Below are positions 47,668-59,484 of a stretch of 64,000 bases of DNA, piece by piece. The DNA comes from Arthrobotrys musiformis (lineage: Eukaryota; Ascomycota; Orbiliomycetes; Orbiliales; Orbiliaceae), in the NCBI GenBank assembly GCA_036971715.1, contig JAVHJL010000001.1, forward strand, positions 682,001 to 746,000, read 5' to 3'. A program made the position numbers and the translations under genes. Numbering within the stretch: position 1 is the first letter of the stretch; each line of letters begins with the position of its first letter. The notes under the pieces were generated by a model. The model was given only the letters and a program-made list of their open reading frames with translations. It was not told the DNA's origin and searched no databases.

Positions 47668-47693
47668 TGCGTCGGTACATTGATACCGACGCA
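47668..47693. repeat. Perfect inverted repeat, 10-bp arms, 6-base loop
   Basis: TGCGTCGGTA and its exact reverse complement TACCGACGCA flank CATTGA. It could form a hairpin or be a binding site for a dimeric regulator. It lies about 400 bases upstream of the DUF7587 gene start. Confidence 0.85.
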
Positions 47694-47700
47694 TGAATAA

Positions 47701-47727
47701 CGGTTCGCGAATTCGCGAATTCGAACG
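47701..47727. repeat. Nested palindromes built on GCGAATTCGC
   Basis: TTCGCGAATTCGCGAA (47704-47719) is a perfect 16-base palindrome, and GAATTCGCGAATTC (47709-47722) a perfect 14-base one overlapping it. The site is eight bases beyond the preceding hairpin. Confidence 0.85.
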
Positions 47728-48921
47728 CTTGGCGCACGAGGCTGTCGATTTCTATCATGAGAAAATACAACACGGCAACTGGTTAAATGCACGAACGGGA
47801 TAAATATGGCGTTTGGATAACCGCTCTAATAGCTTAAAGGCGCACAGCCTCGTTGTCTATTGGGGTGAAAGGTAGCTCGTTGGCAACTTTCAACTTTTTC
47901 CCCGTCGTCGGTTTCATGTCCAGTATGTAGTGCGCCGCATAACCAAGCCTGAGCACACTCCTTGTTTAATTTCTATTGTTTATTCTAAGGTCCCAAGACG
48001 GGTGCTAGCGACCTTGTCCGAGCTCATCTGATGACCTGGTTGTGGATACGCACATATTCACCCTGCAGATGAACAATGGCAGCTGACATTCGCTGATACC
48101 GTTATCTAGACCCTGGATCGCCGTTATTCGCAAGTCTTGGCATGGCATGTAGATGTATTTCCCCTCTTTTCCTAATTTCAGGGCCCCAAAGGCCATTGGC
48201 CAATTGTTACCCCACACATCTAGATTATTAAGGCGTCTAGGTGCGAGCTTAAGCTCTGTGGTGATTGGGAGTCCAGTCGAGAAGATTCAAAGATTCGTGA
48301 TACAAAAGCGCTTATAGAGTTGTGGTATTTTGCAGTACACAACACAAACAACCCCAACCGGCCACCTCGATTCGCCATTGAGACAAAATGTAAACAGCCT
48401 TGGATGCGGCCGACGGTATGATGGGTTACTCAAGAATTCGGTGGTTGGGGATGAAACCGATGACTCCATTTTTTTTGTATTGCCTGGGCTAGATTAAGGC
48501 TTTTGATTGGCTAATGTTTGGAGTTTCGGAGCTCTGGCGCCATGGCAAAGCTCCCCGGGATGGAGTCGACTCCATGCTCAACTATTGACCAATTGACCAA
48601 TTGAGCTCGGCAGGTCGGTGGCTTCTAACATTATTGAATTACTTGGACACCGATGGGTTAAGCACAGATTTCTTGGCCTGGATTAGCAGCCGCCTGCGCA
48701 CACTCTAGCTTTGTAGGCGATTTGGTTGGAGTGTGTGCGTTTGAAAAGGGATTCCTTAATTGGCCATATGTTCATGAAATCGTTTACATATATAGCGTTA
48801 CCGTATAATCTTAGCATCCAATCAACCGGTACCGGGATACAGGAAACCAAATTAGCTAACGATATTATAGTAAGTCAATGTGAGGTATTCGAATACAGCT
48901 TTAACTATCATGCGACTTCCA

Positions 48922-51243
48922 TTACCGCTTCTTCCCCATCATTAGTCTGTCAATTAACTGTCCAGTTTCGTTTGCAAACTGGTGATATTTAATCCGTGAG
49001 TACGACAGAGGTTTGGCTTCAGGCTCAAGGACGAACCTCTGCAAGGACATATTTCCCTTTGTTGCCCGGCCCTTCGCCCCAAACACAACCTCAGTCATAC
49101 CAATAGTGGAATTTAGACTCGGAAGGAAGTGAACGTCGAAAGATCCAGACGCCCCTGGTTCCAAGTAAATACTTGGCTGGGTGAGTTCTACGACGGAATC
49201 CTTGCTATCGACTGCGAATACCTCGTATGTGTCCGGAATATTGTTTAAATTTGTAAGTTTAATGGTGAGCTTCCGCGGTTCGCCGATAGTCATCCTTTGT
49301 ATCATTGGCGCGGCGAGCCGTAACTTAGATGAGGATATCATAAGGGGAACCGCTCTTTGAAATCCGTTGCCATCGTCGTTAGTACCAGTGAAGTAAACCA
49401 CAAAATCGTCTTCCGGAATTGCTGAGCTATTGCCGTAAAACATCGTTGCACTGACTTCGGGATCTATTGCTCTTTGAACCATATCTTGAGAAGCGATCAG
49501 GGCGCCTTCTTTAGTACGGAATTCAAACTTCTCGTTGGTAAAATTACCATGGACGTGTGACTTCACCATTGAATTTTCTCCGGCGATAGGGGAGCTTGGT
49601 ATTGGAAAGTAAGCCTGATGTTGCGGCCGGCCGGCGACTTGAGCAAAATAAAATGATATTATCGATATACTACTTTCTCCAGATATGGATAGAGTGTAAT
49701 TCGTGCTTGATTTTAGAGAGATTCGATAGAAGCCAGGGGGTGGGATCGCCGGCGAATCAAAACTGAGCGCGATACTGTTCCCAACTTTGGTTCTCTTTGT
49801 GTGAGCACTCTTTAGTGCGATAGAAGGACTGTATGGAGATCCGTTGGGATTGAATAATTCAAAAGATGAAACCCCGCTGGTTGAGATGACTAAAGATTTT
49901 ATGCTGGAGTCGATCGGAAAGACGAACTCAGATTCGCGGTTCGTATCGCTACCGGCTGCCGCAACGGAAAGAATTTCGACATGGTTTGGCTGAGACACCG
50001 CATCTAGGAATTCCACGGCGTCCGCCGTCTCGTTCTCATGAAATGAAAGTAAATGCCCTCCCGTCGTAAGGGCAATTTCTCCCCACCCGTAATCATCGAG
50101 CGGTTGGCTAACCTCATTTGGTTCCCCTTGCGCTATCTGAATTGAATAAAGCTTCCTACTCCCGCCAACTAGAGCCCGTACAAGTGCTTTCCCATGTTCG
50201 TGGACATTGTCAGCCGTCACCATTGTATGCATTTTATGACCCAAAGTCGTAGCCCTGGGGACCAGATCTCGCTTGTGGGGTTGAATCGAATTTTTCCGGA
50301 AATCCCAGACGGTTGGACTTGAGGGGTCTAACAGGGTCTCATTTTTGGAATCGAATATGTATTCTTTTCCAAAAAGATAGTCAGCCCGGAGCTGGGGTAG
50401 TCTCTGATATATCCTCGCATCAATCCAATCTATAGTAGCGGCGACGGCGAGTCTCGCAGCTCGGTAGTGGAGAATCCTATGCGGGGACAATATGCAAGTC
50501 GACGAATCTTTGTTAATCCCTTGTCCAACGTAAAGTATCTGTTCTAGAAAATTCAGCCCATCAACAGTCGAGCGGTCAAATGGTCCACCGTGGCTACACT
50601 TTGCACTTGATCGCTTTCGGAAGGACGGTTCCCCACTGTAGTACCCTGATGTGAGATCGAATCCTCTAACGTTGTCATCGCAATCGCCGCAGAATATTGC
50701 TACGGCAGCACGACAGTCTGTGCACGTCTTAACTTTCTCGCCAAGAGGGTATATCATCGTATTAGGGTATCCGAGTCCGGGGTATATTTGGTCTTTTGCA
50801 CCCTTCTTGTCCAGAGCTTCAACCCAACTCGAGTGGGCGTAGAAATCCTGGAGGGTATGGAGAGCCATCCCAATTGATTTCCTCGCCGCGACGTAGTCGC
50901 CGGCATTCGCAAAAGCAACTGCGTTATTAGATAACTTTATAAGTCGTTCTTGGGCATACTGAAAGCTTTCCCCGTCGAAGTGAAGCTCCCCATTTTCTTG
51001 ATCGTCGTCAACGAGTGCATTTGCCTCGGCTATCTCGTTCATGGCTAAGATGTTTTTGTTTGAAGGCACCCAGCCCGGGGTACCGCCATACCACTTATCC
51101 CATAGCTGGAACATCGCATCTTTGGTTTGTTCCATATGCGAATAGCCGTGGATACCCCCCATGGCTTTTAGATCATCGGGGATAAAGCCATACACGTGAC
51201 CGACGGCCAGCGGTACGACTAGTGATAGCCTACTGATCACCAT
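48922..51243 (-). CDS. Secreted VWA7/Het-C-related protein
   Basis: A single exon of 773 residues from ATG 51243. Residues 1-19 (LSLVVPLAVGHVYG) form a signal peptide. Residues about 20-330 resemble the N-terminal helical domain shared by Het-C-type and VWA7/hemicentin-like proteins. The key stretch is IGMALHTLQDFYAHSSWVEA at about 124-143, preceded by GDYVAARKSIG, with His/Asp positions like those of metal-dependent phospholipase-C-like folds. Six cysteines cluster at about 183-220. The middle (about 370-520) fits an alpha/beta then beta region, and the C-terminus (about 640-760) reads as an Ig-like beta domain. No VWA MIDAS motif (DxSxS) was found. Het-C proteins of fungi are secreted glycine-rich factors linked to incompatibility, but this protein is not a direct Het-C orthologue. 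Its role is unknown. Confidence 0.75.
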   Translation of the reverse strand: MVISRLSLVVPLAVGHVYGFIPDDLKAMGGIHGYSHMEQTKDAMFQLWDKWYGGTPGWVPSNKNILAMNEIAEANALVDDDQENGELHFDGESFQYAQERLIKLSNNAVAFANAGDYVAARKSIGMALHTLQDFYAHSSWVEALDKKGAKDQIYPGLGYPNTMIYPLGEKVKTCTDCRAAVAIFCGDCDDNVRGFDLTSGYYSGEPSFRKRSSAKCSHGGPFDRSTVDGLNFLEQILYVGQGINKDSSTCILSPHRILHYRAARLAVAATIDWIDARIYQRLPQLRADYLFGKEYIFDSKNETLLDPSSPTVWDFRKNSIQPHKRDLVPRATTLGHKMHTMVTADNVHEHGKALVRALVGGSRKLYSIQIAQGEPNEVSQPLDDYGWGEIALTTGGHLLSFHENETADAVEFLDAVSQPNHVEILSVAAAGSDTNRESEFVFPIDSSIKSLVISTSGVSSFELFNPNGSPYSPSIALKSAHTKRTKVGNSIALSFDSPAIPPPGFYRISLKSSTNYTLSISGESSISIISFYFAQVAGRPQHQAYFPIPSSPIAGENSMVKSHVHGNFTNEKFEFRTKEGALIASQDMVQRAIDPEVSATMFYGNSSAIPEDDFVVYFTGTNDDGNGFQRAVPLMISSSKLRLAAPMIQRMTIGEPRKLTIKLTNLNNIPDTYEVFAVDSKDSVVELTQPSIYLEPGASGSFDVHFLPSLNSTIGMTEVVFGAKGRATKGNMSLQRFVLEPEAKPLSYSRIKYHQFANETGQLIDRLMMGKKR

Positions 51244-52280
51244 CGTAGCGTACTTGGGACGTGGTCGTTAGGTCGCTCGTCGGCTATGAATTTGTTACCG
51301 ATACAAGGTTCGTTGAATTCTGCGGCGGCGTAGTGCGGCCATCAACTAAGTGGTACCTCTACGGCGGCCACAGGACTAAAATACTGCCATAGGACTCGCT
51401 GGTTAATTACGTTAAGAGTATATTCTCGAATAAGATCCTTTCAACTTATGCATGCGATAAAGATATTCCTCGATCGGGTACCAGATCGATCTTGAGGTGC
51501 CTTATAAAACTCTATATTGAGGTTTCCCTTTCTCGATATACCAATTTTAAGCACATATTCCAGTCCTACCTACGCAACGGGCATAGACGTAGGCGTGTTG
51601 GGACAGAGCTGAGGTTTCCAAGATCACGTGTACTTCAGCAAATACCTCCAAAAGTACCTCGATCGACAGCTCATTTTATTGAACGCAGTCTTACGATCGC
51701 AGCCAACTACCTGATATTATATTATATGCTCTGAATCAAGAGACCTCGAATAGAGTTGAGGTGCTTTTAATTTAAATTGGTTGATAGGATAAGCTCAAGC
51801 GCAAAATAGAGGAAACCAACACCACGGTAGAGATTCACTATTATGTTGGGAATAACACACAGAAGGACCCGTAGTCTGGTTACGAGACAGATATATAGGA
51901 GGGAGAAATTTTGTTGAAATTAGATTTTATATTTTGATATACTAGGTGGTCCGATCCTTACGATCTAAGGACGCACTTGGCCGAGTAACATAGAAGCCTC
52001 AAACTTGGAAGCAAAACAGGAGTACCCAAAAATGCAAAGTAAAACGACGAAACGAACGTCTAGAAGTATATATATACATGGTGAATGAAATTCAAAAATT
52101 AAAGTAGCCAACTCCGATTCCATGCTGAGATTCTCGCAGAGAAAAAGTGAATGAAGATATAACTGCCTGAATCCGATGCATGGAAATATAAAACCGAAAC
52201 AACGCAGGCTAAAAACCGTCATGTAATCACATTACTAGGCCTTGAGAGGAAAGACCCGAATTCGTCAATGAGCGAAGGAA
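51244..52280. other. Intergenic region upstream of the VWA7-like gene
   Basis: AT-rich; the left end is the VWA7-like promoter, the right end the 3' region of the MFS gene. Frames at 51492-51734 and 51965-52222 have no protein-like features. Confidence 0.5.
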
Positions 52281-54065
52281 TTATATCGAAACCCTTTCAA
52301 TATGGTCGGATTGTTCGATAGAATCTTTGTCGGCTACGTCGCTTGCCGCTCTTTTAATGGTTCCGGTGGCGGCATCAACCTCGGTCTTGGCGAAATGCCT
52401 TGCTGAGACCTTATTTTCGAAGAGAACATCAAGTTCGATATACGGACGGCCAGAGGTTTCTGGAAGTCTGAAGTAGCAGTAGATAGTGCAGAAGAGACAA
52501 GATACCGCCCAGAAGAATCCGGCCTTGCCTCTCCAATTGAGGGCAGTGACGTTGACGAGTTGTGGGGTGATGACGTTGTTGATGATTCCCATAACGTTGT
52601 AAAAGTTTCTGGCAAGGACGATGGACTTGGATCGAAGTCGGGTCGTAGACATTTCAGCAACGATGGCATAACAGACAGGTCCAACAGTAACATCATAAAT
52701 GAATGTAAAAACCTAGGGCATGTTAGTTTTGAAATAACACACTTGAAATGCGTTGGTGGAGAGGACTTACCAACAGCGCAGCGCCAATGGCTATTCCCAT
52801 ATTTGACTTTGGGATACCAAGACACCCGATTGCGATGAGTGTGATGAAAAGAGCGACAAGACCGCTGATGTAAAGGGTTCTGCGGCCATATTTTGTCATG
52901 AGACCCCAAGACAACAAAGTACCACAGATTCCGAGAGCATATTGGCCCATAGTAAAGTTGAAAGACTGTTCAACGGGGAGGCCGGCCTGCTGAAGGAAGT
53001 ATGTACCTACAAGGAGCGTTAGTTGGTTGAAGAACTAATCAATTGGAAATATTAGAGCAAAATAGACTTACTATAGCCCATCAAACCCGAACCACAAAGT
53101 GTCTGGATACCCCAAACCACACAGGCGATTTCCGTTCGTCGTCGATCAGTCCCCTTGAAGCAGTCGATGTATCTAGTGCCGCTCGAAGCTTCCTTTTCCA
53201 GTTCATTGGTATGAATCATCAAGGAAACAGTCTTTTGAATGTCGACACCATTTCCTTCTTTAGTGAGACGGCGGACAGAGGCTTCAGCATCGGCAATTCG
53301 GCCCTGTCGAACCAGCCACCATGGGGACTCTGGTGCAAAAATGCATCCAATGATGATTGGAACAGGCCAGATCCATTGCAAAGCGAATGGAATTCTGTAA
53401 GACCATTCATCTTGTCTGCTTAGGAATCCACGGAGAACACTGCTGGCAATCAATTGACCAATGACCCAGCAGAGGTTGACGAAAGTAGTCAAATAAGCAC
53501 GGAGAGCAGTTGGGCAGACCTCTGAGGCGTACGCCGTGGTCAATGTCTGAAATACACCCCATGGGATGCCCAAAAGGATTCCTCCTACAAGGAGGATTTC
53601 GATTCGGGGGGCGAAGAAGGGGATGAAGATGAATCCAGTGAGTACGGTGAGGGAACCGATCATGGTCTTACGATAACCATATCGTTCGGATACGATACCG
53701 TTGATAAATAGACCGATGATCTCGCCGACGTATGCACCATTCGACAAGGCAGTCTGCCATTTCGCCGAAACATTATAAGTGCCGTCAGGTAGCTGGTCAC
53801 CATACTTCTTAGCGAATTGTGGGAAGCCGAAGAAGTTTGCAATAAGGACGACGTCGAACCCCTCCATGATGATTGCCATAGAGAGCAAAATAGACCACCC
53901 GATTGCATGGGGATAGAGCTTGATTCCTTCCTTCAATGTCATCTTCACCTCCTTATCGCTAGCAAATGCGGCCTCGGCAGCGAGATCAGCATCGTCTCTG
54001 GCATTTGGGACCTGGTTATTAACCTGGTCGGTGGTGACGCCACCTTCCAAGTTATTTTTTTCCAT
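52281..54065 (-). CDS. MFS sugar transporter, alpha-glucoside/maltose permease type
   Basis: Three exons, complement(52281..52712, 52771..53006, 53072..54065), give 553 residues from ATG 54065; introns have GTAAGT donors and TAG acceptors. Twelve membrane segments follow a 50-residue charged N-terminus. Sugar-porter marks include RYGYRK after helix 2, PESPWWLVRQGR after helix 6, GYSTYFLQQAGL joined across intron 1, KYGRRTLYISG in the second half, and PETSGRPYIELDVLFENKVS at the end of the membrane part. Fungal alpha-glucoside permeases (Mal/Agt type) carry this same last motif. It imports maltose or related glucosides, probably with H+, across the plasma membrane; the exact substrate is an inference. 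Cytosolic tail Lys/Asp-rich. Codon use is moderately biased. Confidence 0.93.
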
Positions 54066-57000
54066 TTTGGAGACGATAGTTGTTGATTCAGAATAAAAAT
54101 TTGGGGTCAATATATTTTAAGGTAATGATAAAAAGGTTTAGATGGTAGGGAGTATATAGAGGGGGACGGAAAGTCTATATACTCTTGAAGGAATGGTCAT
54201 ATGATGATACTGAGCGTGTATAATTAAGAAAAAAACTCACTCACTGACGAGGGAGGTTGCCATCTTATATCTCCTTCGTGCTCTCTCCGACATGGTTGCT
54301 CCAGTGCTACCCCAGACCAAACGGTCACCCACACTCGCTTGGAGGGAGACAAGGGAAAACGGTGGGACCTCCAAAAATTGTGCAACTTCGGGATACTAGG
54401 ACGCAATGTGAGAACATTTTCATGGTACCTGGTCAAGACTTTCCCTTAGAGGCTTCACGTGCGGGGTCCCCAAACACTAGCCCGCCGTCTGGATTGCTCC
54501 TGGTAGGTTGCGCAACATTGCCCCTGTGCTAGTACTGCAACACCGTGCACCAACGTCCAAATTTTCACACCTGCACAGACCCGTGGGGCAGCTGAGGAAG
54601 CCTGCAGAGGAACCAAAGATTGGGATGGTTTTGCTTCTTCTCATCGCTTAACCCGATCGACCTAGATGCATCTTGCTTGACGGAATGATATGTCTCCAAT
54701 TCATTGACTTGACTGTGCTGTGCCAGTATGCACTGTTATTGCAAGACCCAGTCTGTATCACCTTGGCCAAAGCGCCTTGGCTATGTCTCCATCCATGACA
54801 ACAACACTTCCCTGCGCCGATTACCCTGGATTCTCTTCACATGGCAAATTCCGTAACTTACGCAGCTATGACTTCGGCAAAAGTTAATTCGAGCTCTACA
54901 AATTTTGCTCAGTCACCAGACTTGAGGCCGATAAGCATTGTCCGGAAGCTGTTGTGAGAATTTTGGTCCACTCGACGGAAAGGTACCGCATGAAAAAAAA
55001 AATGGGAAAAGGAAAAAAGGAAAAAGGAAGAAAAAAGAAAAACGGCGGGATCCAGGTAGTCCTAGCCCGTATCTGCACCTGTAACAAGGATCATGGATTT
55101 GGAGATTCTGCCCAAAAAAATCTTCAACAGAAATTGAATGTGTACATACGTATGCTATCACCCTGACCGCATCGTAGGATCGACATCATGGAGGCCCTGT
55201 GTCTGTTAATGCTCAGAACACTGAAATCTATTATTGTCGCAGAACTACTAGTATACTGGTTCCTGGCAGCTACGGCTAAAGTTCGTTCGGCAGCTACTAT
55301 AATCGATGCCGAATTGCGATCCCCAGGTTATCGTTGTATTCGGATGGTGTTAGCATGGCCAACCGTTCATGCACGCGACATTGATCCATGCATGGAAAAA
55401 ATTTGGAAGCTTTGGGATGTCTCTCCTACGCTTCATTCGTTAGTATACCCAGGCTTCGAAAACACCATGTTTCGCGGGGCAGTGTGGAGAGCAACATTCC
55501 AGCCGTAGATAATAGGTCTTAAATTTTGCATTGTCCTTCAATCTGTCAGGTACCTGAGTGCCAGTATTCCGAGAAGACCTTCCCCACAGGAGAAGTGAAA
55601 CATCAACTCTTTTGTCAACCACGTTTTAAAATGTGCAGGCACACACCTTGCACTCCAGTGCATCTACCAGCTAAGTCGGGTATACCGCCTTTCCATCCTG
55701 TGCTTTTTGTCTCAATAGCATAGACGCCGCCACTTTTGACGCCCAACTCGGGCAGGATTATCGCCAGCATCGTATGATGTATCTACTCGGTCTTAGAACC
55801 AGGGCCTTTCCCTAATAGTTTTCGCTTGGCTAGTGTGGTTTGATCAACCAAGGAACCAAAGTGAGAATACTCAAAATTGTACCTCAAGCTGAGTGGGGAG
55901 CTCTGGGTATATGGCAAGATGTTTCACAATGAGCGCAATACATACGGCCGTACGGAGACTTTCACCCATGATATCTTCCGTCGTCTATGTCATTTCCATA
56001 ATTCTCATCCGACACTCCTATGAGATCTAGAAACCCGATAGAACATGGACCTTTAATCTGCAAAAAAACAGGAACAAGAGAGCTCATTGAAATGGTATCA
56101 TGTAAGTGCATCGAAAATTGTGACATCTTGATGCAAGGCACCTACAAGTCGAATCCCAACAGCTGAACGTGTTGTAACCATGATACACTTATGACGCCCC
56201 CATACTCTACCCCGGATTGCATTCTTGACCCGGTTTTGTGTCTGATGTGCGTTCTAACACCATATGTATTTTGTAGATACAAGCTTTTCCCCAATTGCTC
56301 AAGACTCTATTGGCACGAAGCTAGAGAGTAAGGCTACCGAAATTCGACGGCGTTTTGGCTTACGCCACTCACTTGTTGAAACAGCAACACATCTGAGGGC
56401 AACCCCAAACGTCTCGGTCTCCTCACCAGATCTGGTTGTAGACTAGATCTCGGGCTCCTGATGATGTAATACATATTTACATTTCGGATGCTTCCCGAGC
56501 CCATGGTGATATGGTTGCTCAAAATATAACAATTAGAATTTTGAGCATCGACTTTGGAGCTATTTAGAGCCCGTATCTCCGAAGTATCAGCGCGTCCTGC
56601 GCTGTTGCGGCAGAGTGCGTTCGTTGCTCACATGAACAGTTCCTATAAAATTTGGAGATATTGGCTCAAAAAGTCGTGGTTTTGGACAGATGACCTAAAA
56701 CCTTTTAACTTGGAACCTTGCTTGGTTGGTGAACCGTTTCTTTCCTCTAACTTTTTGCCCGACTCTCAGTTCGCTCGGTTGGTCGTGGTCAAAGCGAGGG
56801 TTTATTTCTCGCCTATTTCCGTCGATGAAATTGTGATCCCTTCAATATACTTTCTGGGACCCCACACTTTGTCGACAATATCCATCTTTCACTAGTGGAT
56901 GTGATCTGCATATGCGGGGTATATAATAACCAAGGTTTCAATTTTTGAACAAAAAAGGTATCATCTCCATAGGTGGCGCTATATACGTCTTGTGACAAAA

Positions 57001-59484
57001 ACAACTTCCGGCCATACATATTGCATTTGCATTTAATATTTGGCGCAGGGGAGGCTGGAGCGAGGGACGTGCGCTACTACACCAGCCGAGTGAGCCGCAG
57101 ATGGCTCGCCGTGATGTCCGACTTAGCGGTTCCTGCTCCGGATCCCGACAGTTTGTGTCGTGCAAATCCACAATCCGTGGTATCATTTAGCGAGCCGAAA
57201 AATTCCTTGAATCCATATCGATTTTAGTCGACACATGCAAGTGATATTTTTTTTTTTTGCTTCGTCCCTCAATGTTTTTGCGGTATCGCATGCAGGAACT
57301 GGTCACCTCGCATTTTGAAATACCCTGGTTACATATATCCGCCATTCTATATATCCAGTTCAAGATAAAAAAATTTTACTAGTAAAATACCTCAGACTTA
57401 TAGGTCGGAAGTACAAAAGCTGGTATTGGCATTTTGCAGACGATCCACAGTTGATTCGAGAAACTTGTGTTACATACACACTTGCATTGCATGGTTTGCT
57501 CTAATCTATTGGACTAGCTATATGGATTTTTTGACCTGATCATGAGAATCAATCCACGTAAATTAATAGGCCCCCATCAAATGTGAGGATAACAACTTGA
57601 AACAATGTTTTGAAGTATCGATATCGGAGGACCGGCAGTTATGCATGTAACTTCTACTAGATTTCCGTAATAGGAATTTTCTCCATATTATCCAAGATTT
57701 CAACTCTGGATCAGCGGATACTTGAGTGCAGGTTGCATTCGAAGTGCATCGTCACTAAGCGGTTCAAAGCCCGCTAATCCATTTTCGCGATGTCAATACG
57801 CAGATTATATCGAATAATTGGGTATCTAGAGAACTAGAGGTGACTTTAGTGATTTGCAAATTTGTTTACGTAAGAAATCTGTTCGCAAGGCAAATTAGAT
57901 CTCGAAATTCGATACTTCATGCAGGGTCGTGAATTTCGTTGAGATGACACAGAGAGCTCAAAGAGGCACTGGTATAGTGCTAGCTGCAGCCCTGTCTCTC
58001 TCAAGAGCCAATGATCTTTCAGATATTGACCCGGTGCAACAGCTTGCAGTGTTTACGAATTTCTTTCTAAAACAGATGTTTCTATCATACCACTCCACCC
58101 CTATCGATCCTGTCGATAACCCTGGTCCGTTCTGGCCATATGTCTACAAACAGGTCTGAACCGCGTTTGCAACTGAAGATTGCGTCTACGATAAAGTGAT
58201 CCTAAAATATTCTATCATAAATTATAGGATGAAAATTCACAGGGTATCTGATAAATTGTACGGGCGGGGCTGACAAGGCCCCATCGTAGGATTTATATTT
58301 TATCGTTATATTATGCATCTTGCTATTGGGCTATAAATACTAACCTGATATAACCTTGCCTGATGTTCGATTGACTTGCCCCCTAGCTAGTCTTGTATGC
58401 AAGGTACAATATCTTGGTCTGGAATATTCCTTGGGCCGGCACCTCGAACCGGACATGCTTACCCTGGGCCCACGGGGGGAGCTCGATGTACATATCCTAG
58501 CAGAGGGTCGGGCAAATGATGAAGTATTAGGGTTTACCTGTGGGTCCGGAGCTGCATAAACTGCATAGTTGTTCCTTTGGAGGGATACATGTCCATGTAC
58601 TCGCCACTGCCTCGTAAGTAAGATTCATATGAGGTATTATCAAGTTCTCCATATTTCCATCTAGTCTTTTAGACCGGTTGTTATGAAGAGATTCTGAAAA
58701 AAAAATTTAAAGCCGACGATCTTGCCGTCAGCTAGTTTACGTAAAATATGTTCCTCTATCTCGCAGCTGTGCGTTACATATGTTGAGTATGAGCCATTCA
58801 AGCAATATGGGTCCGGAAGTATCGATTCAAAGAGGCGCCTCGAGACCAGGAATGTGGCTGCTGCAAGGACAAGGTTGTAGTGGTATAACACATATACGTG
58901 GAGAGTATGCTATTGGATACTCGTGCTGGCCTATAGCTGTGGTCAGATAGTAACCAGTACTTCTCCTGTCTTGATAACGGCACGGCCGTCTCTCAGCTGC
59001 AGTCGGTGTAACACTTTTTCCGTAACAAGCATCACGCGGAATATAGTTGTAGATCTTAACTTGCCGGCCTTGTTTCATCCTAAAGTACCACTTCAGGTAC
59101 CCACCCAACGGCTTGTACCCACCGCGAGACCACTTGTACCTGAATATGCTATGTATTTCTGCGGGAGGCTTCGTCAGCCAAACTGGGGCGGGTCGGCATA
59201 CGAGGCCGGCATGAGGGAGGTTCCAAATCCGCACGGACCTCCAAAATACAACACTCAATATGTGTTGTCCGACCTCGTTTGTTTGTCGCATCAACACTTT
59301 CCTTTTCTGTACACACCTAGGCCTAGGGCTCCTAAACCCTCCTCCAGTCCCGATCAGGCTAGCGTGGCTACCGCTAAAATTTGTGTGAATGGGTCCATCT
59401 TGAATCTCAAGACCTCAATCTAATACATACGACAACCATCATCACGACAACCCTTCCGGACGACATCATCGCCATCCGCCCAAC
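54066..59484. other. 5.4-kb region without a confident gene
   Basis: Left end is the MFS gene promoter and right end the RPS18 promoter. In between I find only short frames. Purine-only DNA runs from 55004 to 55042, and a 13-T run is near 57248. One ATG frame at 57944-58159 has protein-like composition (listed separately). Frames at 58827-59423 overlap on both strands without a domain. Confidence 0.5.
57944..58159 (+). CDS. Isolated protein-like open frame (weak)
   Basis: 71 residues from ATG 57944, reading MTQRAQRGTGIVLAAALS and ending with DNPGPFWPYVYKQV. The composition is more protein-like than its neighbours, but there is no domain, no splice partner and no supporting context. It may be a fragment of a decayed gene or chance. 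Confidence 0.15.
   Translation: MTQRAQRGTGIVLAAALSLSRANDLSDIDPVQQLAVFTNFFLKQMFLSYHSTPIDPVDNPGPFWPYVYKQV

Larger units (their letters stand above)
47278..48921. other. Intergenic region with clustered palindromes
   Basis: Holds the promoter of the DUF7587 gene at its left. Contains a perfect 10-bp-stem hairpin and a nested EcoRI-like palindrome (listed separately) and a short overlapping TTGACCAATTGACCAATTG direct repeat near 48583-48604. No credible gene. Confidence 0.5.

Noticed and set aside
55188..55508. ATG-started frame of 106 residues with a hydrophobic start
   Set aside because: Composition and context do not support coding; no splice partner or domain.
58827..59423. Frames of 156 (minus) and 166 (plus) residues
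   Set aside because: They overlap each other, the composition is not distinctive, and neither has a domain or signal peptide.
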